Source: Pseudomonas rubra
GTDB taxonomy: Bacteria; Pseudomonadota; Gammaproteobacteria; Pseudomonadales; Pseudomonadaceae
Length of the DNA: 41,086 bases
Direction of reading: 5' to 3'
Assembly: GCF_028656935.1 (NCBI RefSeq)
Contig: NZ_JAMDGZ010000041.1
Coordinates: forward strand, 1-41,086
Each line of letters begins with the position of its first letter. Position 1 is the first letter of the stretch. The notes below the pieces were generated by a model, which saw only the letters and a list, made by a program, of their open reading frames with translations, searched no databases and had not been told where the DNA came from. Both the position numbers and the translations under genes were made by a program. Positions 1 to 8,282 of the stretch are shown here, one piece after another.

Positions 1-10
1 ACCATAGAAT

Positions 11-66
11 CTCCCACAGAATCCAACCTGTGGGAGCGGCGGTGCGGCGGCCGACTTGCCCCGCGA
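11..66. repeat. REP-like palindromic element
   Basis: A 9-bp perfect inverted repeat, CTCCCACAG (11-19) and CTGTGGGAG (28-36), is followed by a degenerate copy of the Pseudomonas REP motif (GTGGGAGC...TTGCCCCGCGA) running to about 66. It sits just past the stop of the amino-acid permease, the usual intergenic place for such elements, and may act as a transcript-stabilising or terminating hairpin. Confidence 0.7.
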
Positions 67-71
67 AAGGC

Positions 72-1475
72 CTACACCGACGGCGCCAACACCACCTGAC
101 GCTTGCGATTGATGATGAAGTACGCCGCGTAACACACTGCAATGAAACCAAAACCCCAGTACAACGACGGCCGCTGGGTCTCATCCATTGCCAGGAACAC
201 GAACAGCGAACTGCACAGGGTGATGCACAGCAGCGGCACCAGCGGGTACAGCGGCGCTCGGTACTTCAGCTCGCTGAGCTTGCCGCCCTCACGCAGGTAG
301 GCGCGGCGGAACTTGTACTGGGCCAGGGCAATGACGATCCAGGTCACGGTGCCAGACATACCGCTCACCGCCATCAGCACCATGAACAAAGTGTCGGCGG
401 CGATGAAGCTGGTCATCAGCGACACCAGGGCAAAGCACAGGGTGATGCTCAGGGCGCGCAGCGGCACTCCGCGCTTGCTCAGGGGCGACAGGCTTTTCGG
501 CGCCATGCCGGTCTTGGACATGGCCCAGAGGATGCGCGTAGAGGCATACAGGCCGGAGTTGCCCACGGAGAGAATCGCGGTGAGGATGACGAAGTTCATC
601 AGGTCCGCCGCGTACGGAATGCCGACCATGTCGAACACCTGTACGAACGGGCTTTCCATCAGGCCCGCCTGCTGCCACGGCACGATCGCCGACAGTACGA
701 CAATGGCCAGAACGTAGAAGATCAACACGCGGAACACCACGTTGCGCACGGCGCGCGGGATGCTCTTCTCCGGCTGGTCGGTCTCACCGGCGGCCACGCC
801 CATGATCTCGCAGCCCTGGAAGGCGTAGACCACGGTCATCATCACCGCGAACACCGCTGACAGGCCATTGGGGAACAGCGAGTCGCCAATCAAGTTGTTC
901 ATCATCGGCGCAGGTTCGCCGCTAGTCAGCGGGATCGCGCCGAAGATCACCAGCACGCCAACAATGATAAAGCCCAGGATCGCCGCCACCTTGATCCCCG
1001 AGAACCAGTATTCGGCTTCACCAAAGGCACGGGTAGCCAGGGCGTTGAGGCCGAACAGCACCACCACGAACAGCGCCGACCAGTACCAGATCGGCACTTC
1101 GGGGAACCAGCGCACCATCAGCATGCCAGCGGCGGTGAACTCCAGGCCCACGGTGGTGGCCCAGCTCATCCAGTACACCCAGCCGATCATAAAGCCGGTG
1201 GCCGGGCCGATGAATTTAGTGGCGTGCGCCTGGAACGAGCCGGACACCGGCATCTGCACCGACAGCTCGCCCAGGCAGACCATCACCAAGTACATGAGAA
1301 AGCCCGCCACCAGGTAGGCAAGGATCGCGCCCACCGGCCCGCCCTGGTTGATGGTTACCCCCGAGCCCATGAACAGCCCGGTGCCGATCACCCCGCCCAA
1401 CGACAGCATGAAGATGTGCCGGCTTTTCAGCGCACGGGTCAGGTGGATGCCTTTACGGTCAGTAGAATCAGTCAT
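72..1475 (-). CDS. Amino-acid permease, APC superfamily (AAT family)
   Basis: Inner-membrane amino acid/proton symporter of 467 residues, the usual length for the family. After a short cytoplasmic N-terminus (LTRALKSRHIFMLSLGG) comes the glycine-rich TM1 signature GGVIGTGLFMGSG, then about twelve hydrophobic segments and a charged C-terminal tail. GEL at the end of TM2 and the EYWFSGIKV segment are typical of AAT-family permeases. The sequence resembles the S-methylmethionine/histidine/lysine permease branch, but the substrate cannot be fixed from sequence alone. The ATG at 1475 has a good GAGGT ribosome site seven bases upstream. It is a single-gene unit: the minus-strand gene upstream (the hybrid kinase) ends 204 bases away, and REP DNA follows the stop. 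Confidence 0.9.
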   Translation of the reverse strand: MTDSTDRKGIHLTRALKSRHIFMLSLGGVIGTGLFMGSGVTINQGGPVGAILAYLVAGFLMYLVMVCLGELSVQMPVSGSFQAHATKFIGPATGFMIGWVYWMSWATTVGLEFTAAGMLMVRWFPEVPIWYWSALFVVVLFGLNALATRAFGEAEYWFSGIKVAAILGFIIVGVLVIFGAIPLTSGEPAPMMNNLIGDSLFPNGLSAVFAVMMTVVYAFQGCEIMGVAAGETDQPEKSIPRAVRNVVFRVLIFYVLAIVVLSAIVPWQQAGLMESPFVQVFDMVGIPYAADLMNFVILTAILSVGNSGLYASTRILWAMSKTGMAPKSLSPLSKRGVPLRALSITLCFALVSLMTSFIAADTLFMVLMAVSGMSGTVTWIVIALAQYKFRRAYLREGGKLSELKYRAPLYPLVPLLCITLCSSLFVFLAMDETQRPSLYWGFGFIAVCYAAYFIINRKRQVVLAPSV

Positions 1476-1679
1476 GACAGCACCTCAACAGTGGTTGAAG
1501 CGCGGGAGGGACAGGCGATGGTGCGGGGACGGCTGAGCTTTACGGCAGTTCATTATTATTATCTCCAATAAGCTTCGAAGACCGCGTGCAGTGCGGTTGA
1601 GGTCGATTATTGGAAAGCGATGTAAGCTGGCGTTGTACGTAAAGATCGAAGATGTAAAAAGTCGTAAGGTTTTTGTACG
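1476..1679. promoter_or_regulatory. Leader/promoter region of the permease
   Basis: This 204-base non-coding stretch is more AT-rich than its neighbours. It contains an inverted repeat, CCAATAA (1565-1571) and TTATTGG (1607-1613), with a smaller nested repeat ACCGC/GCGGT between the arms. It must carry the minus-strand permease promoter and could also carry the end of the hybrid-kinase transcript. I could not assign a convincing -10/-35 pair. The inverted repeat could be an operator or a leader hairpin. Confidence 0.35.
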
Positions 1680-3935
1680 TCAGCCCTGGATCAGCTGTTT
1701 CAGGGTGTCGCAGGCCAGGCGCAACTGCTCGGCCAAGGGCGCTTGCAGGGTATGCAAGGCCGTCTGGTTCTTGCTCAGCGCCGCCTCTTCCACCTCGCGC
1801 AGAACCGTCGCCAGGCCACGAAACCCCAGGGAGTCACTGCTCCCGGCAAGGCGATGCGCCAGGTGGGCGACATCGGTGCAGTCCTCGGCCTTGAGCGCCT
1901 CGGCCAGGGCACCCCGCTGCTGTTCGATGGCATCGCGCAGCACCATCAGCAAACCCTGGACTTTCTGCTCGCCGAGCAAGCTGCGATGGGTATCGAGCAA
2001 CGCCCAGTCCATGCCCTGCCCGGCCACCACGGCCTCGACCACCGGCACCTGCTGCACCAATGCCTGGCGTAAGCTGTCGAGTTTGAGCGGCTTGGCCAGG
2101 ATGCCCTGCATGCCCGCCGCAAGGTACCCGCGCACCAGCGCCGGCTGCACGCTGGCGGTCAGGGCCAGGATCCGGCACTCGCGGTTTGGCCCCGGGTTCT
2201 GGCGAATGTGCCGGCACAGCTCGACACCGCTGATGCCCGGCAGGTGTACATCGAGCAGGATCAGGTCAAAACGACGTTGCCTGCACAAATCCATGGCCTG
2301 TTCGCCGTCCTCGGCCAGCCACAGCCGGTGGCCGTCACGCGCAAGCAAGCCGCGGATCACCTCGCGGTTGAGCTCGACGTCTTCGACCACCAGGATCTCC
2401 AGGGCGCGGATGTCCACGCCGGGCACCTGCTCGACAGGTGTTGCCGTCGCCGTTTGCAGGCTCAGTTCGAACCAGAAGCAACTGCCCTGCCCCTCGATGC
2501 TTTCCAGGCCGATGCGCCCGCCGAGCAGCTCCACCAGGTGCTTGCAGATCGCCAGGCCCAGGCCGGTGCCGCCGTAGCGGCGGGCCACGGCTTCGCTGGC
2601 CTGGACAAAACGCTCGAAAATCCGCCCTTGCACTGCCGGGGCGATGCCGATGCCGTTGTCGTGGACACTGATCCGCACCTGTTGGCGGCCCTGTTCCTGT
2701 TCCAGTACCTGGACCTCGACACTGACTTCACCGGCCTCAGTGAACTTGATGGCATTGGCCAGCAGGTTGCTGAGCACCTGGCGCAGGAACTGTTCGGCGC
2801 CGTGGTGACGCTCGGCCAGGCGCAGATCAATGCGGCACAGCAGCACGCTGTGGTTGTCCAGCGCCCGGGGCTCGAGCAGGGTCATGACCTCCTCGCACAA
2901 CTGGCGCAGGGAAAAATCCACGGCTTCGGGGTGGCTTTCACCCTCTTCCAGGCGCGCGAAGTACAGCACCTCGTTGAGGATGCTCAGCAAGCCTTCGCCG
3001 GCCTTGTACAGGGCATCCAGGCGCTTGCTGTCGCGGGCATCGAGATTGGCTTCGCGCAGCAGCTCGGCCATGCCCAGAATGCCATTGAGCGGGGTGCGCA
3101 GCTCGTGGCTCATGGTTGCCAGAAAACGCGACTTGGCAAGGTTTGCCGCTTCGGCTTCGTCCTTGGCGCGCATCAGGCTGGCGGTACGCCGCTCGACCAT
3201 TTTCTGCAGCTCATCGCGCTTGTCCTGCAAGGCCAGGCGGTCGCTCTCGCGGCGCTCGATGTCACTGAGGATCGCCCGGCGCATGTCGTCCAGGGCATGG
3301 GCCACGGTGTCGATTTCATCGTCGCGAGCCGAACGGCGCTTATCCAGGCGCAGCGGCTCCTGCCAGTCGCCGGCCCCGACCCGGCGGGCGAATTCGGCCA
3401 TCACCTGCAAGTGGCGGGTGACCAGGCGATAGAACAACCCCGACAACGCCACCGCCAGGCCGCAGAGAAACACGCTCATCCACAGCAGGCTGGTCAAGCC
3501 GGTGGCGAACAGGCGCCGGTGCACCGCGCCCAAATCGATGCTGACTTCCAGCTCGCCAAGGTGGCGCAACGGCCCCGAAGGCGGTTGATAGTCCAAGGCG
3601 AAGCGCTCGATGCGCAGCGGCCCCTGGGGGTTCGCCTCGCCCTGCAGCAAGTTGAAATCGCTACTGCTCAGACGCACCCGCGCCACATCGGAGAAGTCCA
3701 CCAGGCCGCGCAACTGCACATTCAGTTGCTCCTGGTCGAGGTCCCAGAGGCTGCGCTCAAGACTCGCCAGGTAACCGGCGCGAATCAATGCCATACGCGC
3801 ATCGATGTCACGCATCTCGCGGCGGTACTCGAAATACAGCTGCACGGTGCTGGCCAGCACGGTGAAGCACAGGCTGAACAACAGAATGAACAGCAGCAGG
3901 CGCCGCAGCAGGCCACCGGGTTGCAGGCGGATCAT
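1680..3935 (-). CDS. Hybrid sensor histidine kinase (HK-REC-Hpt, TorS-like layout)
   Basis: Membrane sensor kinase of 751 residues that should phosphorylate the response regulator encoded two genes upstream. A TM helix (about 11-30) is followed by a periplasmic region of some 120 residues, a second TM helix near 150-170, a HAMP-like linker and a coiled coil. The DHp domain has the H-box SHELRTPLNG with phospho-acceptor H277. The ATPase domain shows the N box (NLLANAIKFT) and the G boxes DNGIGI and GGTGLGLAI. A receiver domain has its acceptor Asp at D562 (LLDVHLPG), and a C-terminal Hpt domain has H694 (AHRLAGSSDSLGF). All catalytic residues are present. Its ATG overlaps the stop of the binding-protein gene (ATGA), so the two are translationally coupled. 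The layout matches TorS, but no trimethylamine-oxide reductase genes are nearby, so the signal is unknown. Confidence 0.92.
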   Translation of the reverse strand: MIRLQPGGLLRRLLLFILLFSLCFTVLASTVQLYFEYRREMRDIDARMALIRAGYLASLERSLWDLDQEQLNVQLRGLVDFSDVARVRLSSSDFNLLQGEANPQGPLRIERFALDYQPPSGPLRHLGELEVSIDLGAVHRRLFATGLTSLLWMSVFLCGLAVALSGLFYRLVTRHLQVMAEFARRVGAGDWQEPLRLDKRRSARDDEIDTVAHALDDMRRAILSDIERRESDRLALQDKRDELQKMVERRTASLMRAKDEAEAANLAKSRFLATMSHELRTPLNGILGMAELLREANLDARDSKRLDALYKAGEGLLSILNEVLYFARLEEGESHPEAVDFSLRQLCEEVMTLLEPRALDNHSVLLCRIDLRLAERHHGAEQFLRQVLSNLLANAIKFTEAGEVSVEVQVLEQEQGRQQVRISVHDNGIGIAPAVQGRIFERFVQASEAVARRYGGTGLGLAICKHLVELLGGRIGLESIEGQGSCFWFELSLQTATATPVEQVPGVDIRALEILVVEDVELNREVIRGLLARDGHRLWLAEDGEQAMDLCRQRRFDLILLDVHLPGISGVELCRHIRQNPGPNRECRILALTASVQPALVRGYLAAGMQGILAKPLKLDSLRQALVQQVPVVEAVVAGQGMDWALLDTHRSLLGEQKVQGLLMVLRDAIEQQRGALAEALKAEDCTDVAHLAHRLAGSSDSLGFRGLATVLREVEEAALSKNQTALHTLQAPLAEQLRLACDTLKQLIQG

Positions 3936-4699
3936 CGGGCGTCTGCCGGCAGGTTGGCCATGTCACGGTAAGTGACTTCGCTCTGTTCCAGCCAGCGCTG
4001 GATTTCACCGCTGTCGTGCATGCGCTGCAGTTGCTCGTCGATCTGCGCCATGTGCAGGCTCAGTGGTGAATGCCGCGACACGGCAACGCGCAGGTAGTCG
4101 ACACTGAGCGCTGCCGGCAAGGCCTGGATGGCCTCGGCGCCGGGCAGGTGCTCGACAAACAACTGGCCGGTGCGCCGTTCCTGGATGACAAAATCAATGC
4201 GCCCGCGGATCAGCTTGCCAAAATTCTGCTGGCTGGAAGACACCCACTCGATGTTCTGGTGGCGGGCGACGAAGCGGTCGAAGTCGGCCCCGTAGCTTTC
4301 CCCGAACAACAGCCCGCCACGGTAGCGGGCCAGGTCTTCCAGGCCCTCGAACTGCACCGGCCGCTGGCGGTTGTAGAACACCGCCACTTCCTCGCGCAGC
4401 ACCGGCACCGTGGAAAAACGCATGGCCTGATCGCGCTGGTCGCTGTTGTAGGCCAGCACCACATCGACCCGCCCTTGGGCGGCATCGAGCAGGCAGCGCT
4501 TCCAGTTGCCCAGCACGACGATCTCCACCTCATAGCCCAGGCGCGCGAACAGCTGGCGCACCACCGTCGGCGCCAGACCGCGCACCTGCTTACCGTCACT
4601 CCAGGAAATCGGCGGGTACACCGGGGAATCGCAATAGCGCACACGTTCGGCAGCCTGGGCACCCGGCAGCAACAAGGTGAGCCAGAGCAGCCGCCACAT
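3932..4699 (-). CDS. Periplasmic family-3 solute-binding protein, sensory partner of the kinase
   Basis: A 255-residue protein with a short signal peptide (MWRLLWLTLLLPGAQAAE, cleavage after AQA). The bac-3 fold is recognisable: RYCDSPVYPPISW near the N-terminus, GLAPTVVRQLFARLGYEVE, and GRVDVVLAYNSDQ, where amino-acid-binding proteins have their ligand loop. It ends in the usual amphipathic helices (QIDEQLQRMHDSGEIQRWL). It lies between response regulator and kinase, 4 bases after the former and overlapping the latter by 4 bases. With no permease or ATPase genes nearby, it more likely delivers a ligand signal to the kinase periplasmic domain, as TorT does for TorS, than feeds a transporter. 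The ligand is unknown. Confidence 0.85.
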   Translation of the reverse strand: MWRLLWLTLLLPGAQAAERVRYCDSPVYPPISWSDGKQVRGLAPTVVRQLFARLGYEVEIVVLGNWKRCLLDAAQGRVDVVLAYNSDQRDQAMRFSTVPVLREEVAVFYNRQRPVQFEGLEDLARYRGGLLFGESYGADFDRFVARHQNIEWVSSSQQNFGKLIRGRIDFVIQERRTGQLFVEHLPGAEAIQALPAALSVDYLRVAVSRHSPLSLHMAQIDEQLQRMHDSGEIQRWLEQSEVTYRDMANLPADAR

Positions 4700-4703
4700 G
4701 CCG

Positions 4704-5420
4704 TCAGGCCGCCACGCTGGCAGTGAACAGGTAACCGGCGCCGTGAATGGTGATGATCAGCTGCGGCTCGGCCGGGTCATCGTGCAGCTTGCGCCGCAGG
4801 CGGCCGACCAGCACGTCGATGGAGCGGTCGTTGGGCACCCATTCGCGGTTGCGGATCTGGTCCATCAACTGGTCGCGGCTCAGGGTATGGCCGCTGTTGC
4901 GCAGGAACACACTGAGCAGCTGGAATTCGCCGTGGGTCAGCAGGGTTTCAGCGCCCTGTACATCGATCAGCCGCCGGCGGTCAGTATCCAGGGCCCAGCC
5001 GGCGAACTGCTTGAGCGGATGCTGGGCGGCGCTGGGCGCTTTGCTGGCCTGGGCGTGGCGCACCCGGCGCACCAGGTTCTTGGCCCGCGACACCAGCTCG
5101 CGCGGGTTCAGCGGTTTGATCACGTAGTCGTCGGCGCCGCATTCCAGGCCGACGATACGGTCAATGTCGTCGTTGCGCCCGGTGATGAGGATAATGCCGA
5201 CTTCCGAGCGCACCCGCAGTTCACGGGTCAGGGTCAGGCCGTCCTTGCCCGGCAGGCGGATGTCGAGCATGACCAGGTCGACAGCCTGCTCGGCAAGAAA
5301 ATGTTCGGCTTGCTCTGCCGTGGCGGCGCAGTGCACGTCGTAGCCTTCCTGGGACAGGTAGGCGTGCAGCAAGTCGCGAATGAGCGGATCGTCATCGACG
5401 ACCAGGACCCGAGGCGTCAT
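4704..5420 (-). CDS. OmpR/PhoB-type response regulator (TorR-like)
   Basis: Cytoplasmic two-domain regulator of 238 residues. The N-terminal receiver has the acidic pocket (VVDDDP), the acceptor D53 in MLDIRLPGKDG, the conserved Thr in ILITGR and the Lys in VIKPLNPRELVSR. The C-terminal winged helix carries LLTHGEFQLLSVFLRNSGHTLSRDQLM and the RSIDVLVGRLRRKL recognition region. It is first in a minus-strand operon with the binding protein and hybrid kinase, so it is the likely output of a four-step phosphorelay H277-D562-H694-D53. Targets are unknown; the permease downstream is one candidate. The 72 bases upstream of its ATG would hold the operon promoter. Confidence 0.93.
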   Translation of the reverse strand: MTPRVLVVDDDPLIRDLLHAYLSQEGYDVHCAATAEQAEHFLAEQAVDLVMLDIRLPGKDGLTLTRELRVRSEVGIILITGRNDDIDRIVGLECGADDYVIKPLNPRELVSRAKNLVRRVRHAQASKAPSAAQHPLKQFAGWALDTDRRRLIDVQGAETLLTHGEFQLLSVFLRNSGHTLSRDQLMDQIRNREWVPNDRSIDVLVGRLRRKLHDDPAEPQLIITIHGAGYLFTASVAA

Positions 5421-5492
5421 GGCGTGTTGTCTCTTGTTATTAGTGTTGTGGTGAAACCCGCGACAGCAGCGTAACGATTACTGAACGACCGA

Positions 5493-6137
5493 TCAACAAC
5501 CCTCGGTCAGGGTGAAGCGCCGACGGCCACCGGCTTCCAGGCCATCGACCCAGGCCTCGCAAATCTGCACGCCCTGCTCCGGGGTGAAGGTGCCAGGGTT
5601 GAGCCCCGACTCCAGCCACAAACCATCGAGCAAGGCGCTGAGGCTGATGGCCGCAAGGTCGGCATTGAAGGCCGGCCAACCACCCTCCTCGGCCAGCGCG
5701 GCAAGCAGCCGGCGCAACTCGTTGCGGTACTCGCCATAGGAGTGATCGTGCACCTGATTGATCGCCTCGGCGGTTTTTACCGCGCCCCAGAAGGCCAGCC
5801 AGGCATCGAGCAACTGCGGGTCGAGCAATTCGGCGCAGAAGGAGGCACGAAAGAACGCCGACAGCCGTTCACGGGCATTGGGTGCGGCCTGGGCCATGGC
5901 GTCGCGGATCAGGCCCATCACCCGGCCGGTGACCGCCAGGTAGGCCTCGGCGACCAGTTCGTCCTTGCCCGAATAGTGATGGCTGATCAGCCCCACCGAA
6001 ACCCCGGCCTCGGCGGAGATTTTGCGGATCGAAGCGCCCTGGAAGCCGTGGCGCTTGAGGCACATCAGGGTCGCCTCGACCAGGTTGGCCTTGCGCAACT
6101 CCGGGACCATACGGCTGTAACGGGCTTCCTGGGACAT
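5493..6137 (-). CDS. TetR-family regulator, BetI-like
   Basis: A 214-residue repressor-type protein. The N-terminal HTH is clear (TLMCLKRHGFQGASIRKISAEAGVS, then GLISHHYSGKDELV), and the C-terminal ligand domain resembles BetI (FWGAVKTAEAINQVHDHSYGEYRNEL and ALLDGLWLESGL). I take the ATG at 6137, preceded by GAGAAAG; a TTG five codons upstream is possible but less likely. It lies in the same direction as the class II aldolase and ABC-type binding protein, separated by a REP hairpin, and could control the divergent catabolic module. A BetI-like regulator hints at a methylated amine, betaine or carnitine-type effector, but that is inference. Confidence 0.88.
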   Translation of the reverse strand: MSQEARYSRMVPELRKANLVEATLMCLKRHGFQGASIRKISAEAGVSVGLISHHYSGKDELVAEAYLAVTGRVMGLIRDAMAQAAPNARERLSAFFRASFCAELLDPQLLDAWLAFWGAVKTAEAINQVHDHSYGEYRNELRRLLAALAEEGGWPAFNADLAAISLSALLDGLWLESGLNPGTFTPEQGVQICEAWVDGLEAGGRRRFTLTEGC

Positions 6138-6163
6138 GGGCTTTCTCGTCAAGCGGTGGACTT

Positions 6164-6217
6164 ATCGCGGGGCAAGCCCGCTCCCACAGGTTTGTGGGAG
6201 CGGGCTTGCCCCGCGAT
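6164..6217. repeat. Paired inverted REP elements
   Basis: Two copies of the genus REP motif in opposite orientation form a perfect 24-bp inverted repeat (6164-6187 and 6194-6217) around a 6-base loop. It sits between the aldolase stop and the TetR start on the minus strand. In RNA it would be a very stable hairpin, likely separating or stabilising the upstream aldolase message. Confidence 0.92.
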
Positions 6218-6247
6218 GCTATTGAACGAATGTACAACAACTACGGA

Positions 6248-7024
6248 TCAGTCGCGATAGCCCGGCGCCACCCGCTCCAGCAACCGGAGCAAGGCCGACC
6301 AGGCCAGTTGCATACCGTCCGGGTCGCTCAACTCACCTTCCTTCAAGGCCCGCGCCGGTTCGTTGAACTGGCGTTCGGTATGGGCGCAGACCTGCTCCGA
6401 TGGCAACACCAGTTCACCGGCAGCCATCGCCGCAAGCTGGATCTCGCAGGCTTTCTCCAGGTAGTACATGCGCAGGAACGCCTCGCTGACGCTGCGGCCG
6501 ACACTGAGCAGCCCATGGTTGCGCAATATCAGCACCGCCTTGTCGCCCAGGTCATGCACCAGGCGCTGCTGCTCGGCCAGATCCAGGGCGATGCCCTCGT
6601 AGTCGTGGTAGGCGACCTTGCCATGAAACTCCATGGAAATCTGATTGACCGGCAACAACCCGCACCTGAGCGCCGCTACCGCGCAACCGGCTTTGGTGTG
6701 AGTGTGCAGTACACATTGGGCATCCTCACGGGCACCATGGATGGCACTGTGAATGACGAAACCGGCCGGGTTGACCGGGTGCGGCGAAGCCTCGACCGCG
6801 TTGCCCTGCAAGTCGATCTTGACCAGGTTCGAGGCGCTGATTTCATCGAACATCAAGCCGTAGGGGTTGATCAGGAAGTGATGCTCAGGGCCGGGAATGC
6901 GCACCGAGATATGGGTGAAGATCAGGTCGGTCATGCGAAAGTGCGCGATCAATCGATAACAGGCGGCCAGTTCCTGGCGCAGGCGTTGTTCGACAGTAAA
7001 AGCACAAGGCGGGATCGAGTTCAT
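6248..7024 (-). CDS. Class II aldolase/adducin-family protein
   Basis: Zinc-dependent aldolase-type protein of 258 residues, typical for the family. Signature elements are ELAACYRLIAHFRMTDLIFTHISVRI at the N-terminus, the zinc motif VLHTHTKAG (His-x-His), and a third metal histidine in LRNHGLLSVGRSVSEAF. Such proteins retro-aldol cleave or decarboxylate sugar-like hydroxy-acids; the substrate here is unknown. I chose the ATG at 7024, 37 bases after the binding-protein stop; the open frame continues upstream but overlaps that gene. It is probably co-transcribed with the binding protein as one arm of the divergent catabolic module. Confidence 0.88.
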   Translation of the reverse strand: MNSIPPCAFTVEQRLRQELAACYRLIAHFRMTDLIFTHISVRIPGPEHHFLINPYGLMFDEISASNLVKIDLQGNAVEASPHPVNPAGFVIHSAIHGAREDAQCVLHTHTKAGCAVAALRCGLLPVNQISMEFHGKVAYHDYEGIALDLAEQQRLVHDLGDKAVLILRNHGLLSVGRSVSEAFLRMYYLEKACEIQLAAMAAGELVLPSEQVCAHTERQFNEPARALKEGELSDPDGMQLAWSALLRLLERVAPGYRD

Positions 7025-7061
7025 TGTTGTAGTTCCCAGGTAATCAGGCTGGCGATCGGGG

Positions 7062-8099
7062 TTAGCGACTCGCCCAGGCGTTGAAACGCTCTTCAAGTTC
7101 ATCGCCATGATCGACCCAGAACTCGACGTTCATCGACAAGGCGCCTTCAAGGTTCTGTTTCGAGGTCGGCACCCAGCTCGCCAGCTTCGGGTCAAGCGCG
7201 GCGGCGGCTTGGGTGTTGGTCGGCCCGTACGGGATTTGCTTGACGTAGCGTACCTGGGTATCGGGCTGGTTGGCGAAGGCAATCAGGCGCTTGGCCTGGT
7301 CGACGTGCCTGGAGCCCTTGATGATTGCCCAGTAGTCCATGCCATACAGGCTGCCTGGCCACACCAGGGCCAGCGGGCTGCCCTCCTGGGCGGCGACGGC
7401 GACCCGGCCGCTGTAGGTCGAGGTCATCACCACGTCACCGGCGCTCAGCCACTGCGCCGGTTGCGCGCCAGCTTCCCACCACTGGATACAGGGCTTGAGC
7501 TCGCTGAGTTTGTTGAAAGCGCGATCAACGCCTGCGGGGGTGGCCAGGACCTTGTACACGTCCTCAACCTTGACCCCGTCGGCCATCAGCGCGAACTCCA
7601 GGTTGTACACCGCCCGCTTGCGCAGGCCGCGCTTGCCGGGGATCTTTTTCACATCCCAGAAGTCTGCCCACGAAGTCGGCGCCTGGGCCAGCTTGTTGCG
7701 GTCGTAGGCGATCGCCACGCTCCACACCAGCACTGCCGAGCCGCACGCCTGGGCGGCATCGGGAATCAGTTGCTCGGCACGTCCGAGCTGGGTCCAGTCG
7801 AGGCGCTCGTACATGCCCTCGTCGCAGCCGCGCATCAGGTCCGGGCCTTCGATTTGCACCAGGTCCCAGTCGACGTTGCCGGTATCGACCATGACCTTGA
7901 TCCGGGCCATTTCGCCGTTGTACTCGCTCTGGATCATCTTGCTGCCGTCCTGGGCACTGAAAGGCTTGAAGATCGCCGCATCCTGGGCTTTCTGGCCGGC
8001 GCCGCCATAGGCGACCACGACCATGTCCGGTGCTGCCTGGGCGCTGCCAATGCTCAGGGCGAGCAGGCAGGCAGAGAAACTGAGCAGGTTCGATTTCAT
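7062..8099 (-). CDS. Extracellular solute-binding protein, spermidine/putrescine (PotD/PotF) type
   Basis: Periplasmic ABC-type binding protein of 345 residues. The ATG at 8099 begins an obvious signal peptide (MKSNLLSFSACLLALSIGSAQAAPD, cleavage after AQA) and has GAGGAA upstream. The mature chain starts VVVAYGGAGQKAQDAAIFKPF, like the family-1 polyamine-binding proteins, with NVDWDLVQIEGPDLMRGCDEG, SWADFWDVKKIPGKRGL and LVWPGSLYGMDYWAIIKGS in expected places. No permease or ATPase partner lies beside it, which is unusual; it may share a transporter encoded elsewhere. It heads the minus-strand arm with the aldolase, diverging from the flavin oxidoreductase gene, suggesting that it captures the substrate the module breaks down. 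Confidence 0.88.
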   Translation of the reverse strand: MKSNLLSFSACLLALSIGSAQAAPDMVVVAYGGAGQKAQDAAIFKPFSAQDGSKMIQSEYNGEMARIKVMVDTGNVDWDLVQIEGPDLMRGCDEGMYERLDWTQLGRAEQLIPDAAQACGSAVLVWSVAIAYDRNKLAQAPTSWADFWDVKKIPGKRGLRKRAVYNLEFALMADGVKVEDVYKVLATPAGVDRAFNKLSELKPCIQWWEAGAQPAQWLSAGDVVMTSTYSGRVAVAAQEGSPLALVWPGSLYGMDYWAIIKGSRHVDQAKRLIAFANQPDTQVRYVKQIPYGPTNTQAAAALDPKLASWVPTSKQNLEGALSMNVEFWVDHGDELEERFNAWASR

Positions 8100-8201
8100 C
8101 AATGGTTCCTCATGCCGGTACCACGTCAGGCGTGGTCCGTTTTCTTGTTGTGGTGAGGTTCGCCCCAGGACCCGGGGTGATTGCACGCTAGTTAAAGGCA
8201 A

Positions 8202-8226
8202 GTAAAAAAACAAGTTGATTTTTTAC
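8202..8226. promoter_or_regulatory. Candidate operator in the divergent control region
   Basis: The 183 bases between the binding-protein start (8099) and the oxidoreductase start (8283) are strikingly AT-rich in their right half. They hold a perfect 8-bp inverted repeat, GTAAAAAA (8202-8209) and TTTTTTAC (8219-8226), with a 9-base spacer. Such a palindrome between divergent genes is the expected place for a TetR or XRE-cupin regulator to act; both are encoded by this cluster. Which one binds is not shown. Confidence 0.5.
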
Positions 8227-8282
8227 TATCGGTACACTTTCATAGAAAAATAATAACAACACCCCGCTGGAGCCTGACCCCC

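Noticed and set aside
2208..3971. 587-residue open frame on the plus strand opposite the hybrid kinase
   Set aside because: It is antisense to a gene with every kinase motif intact; its product is rich in Gln, His and Ala and shows no domain, as expected for the complement of a high-GC gene.
1680..5420. Naming the sensory operon torR/torT/torS
   Set aside because: The order and kinase layout fit, but the binding protein is of the amino-acid type and no trimethylamine-oxide reductase genes are present, so the names would imply an unsupported function.
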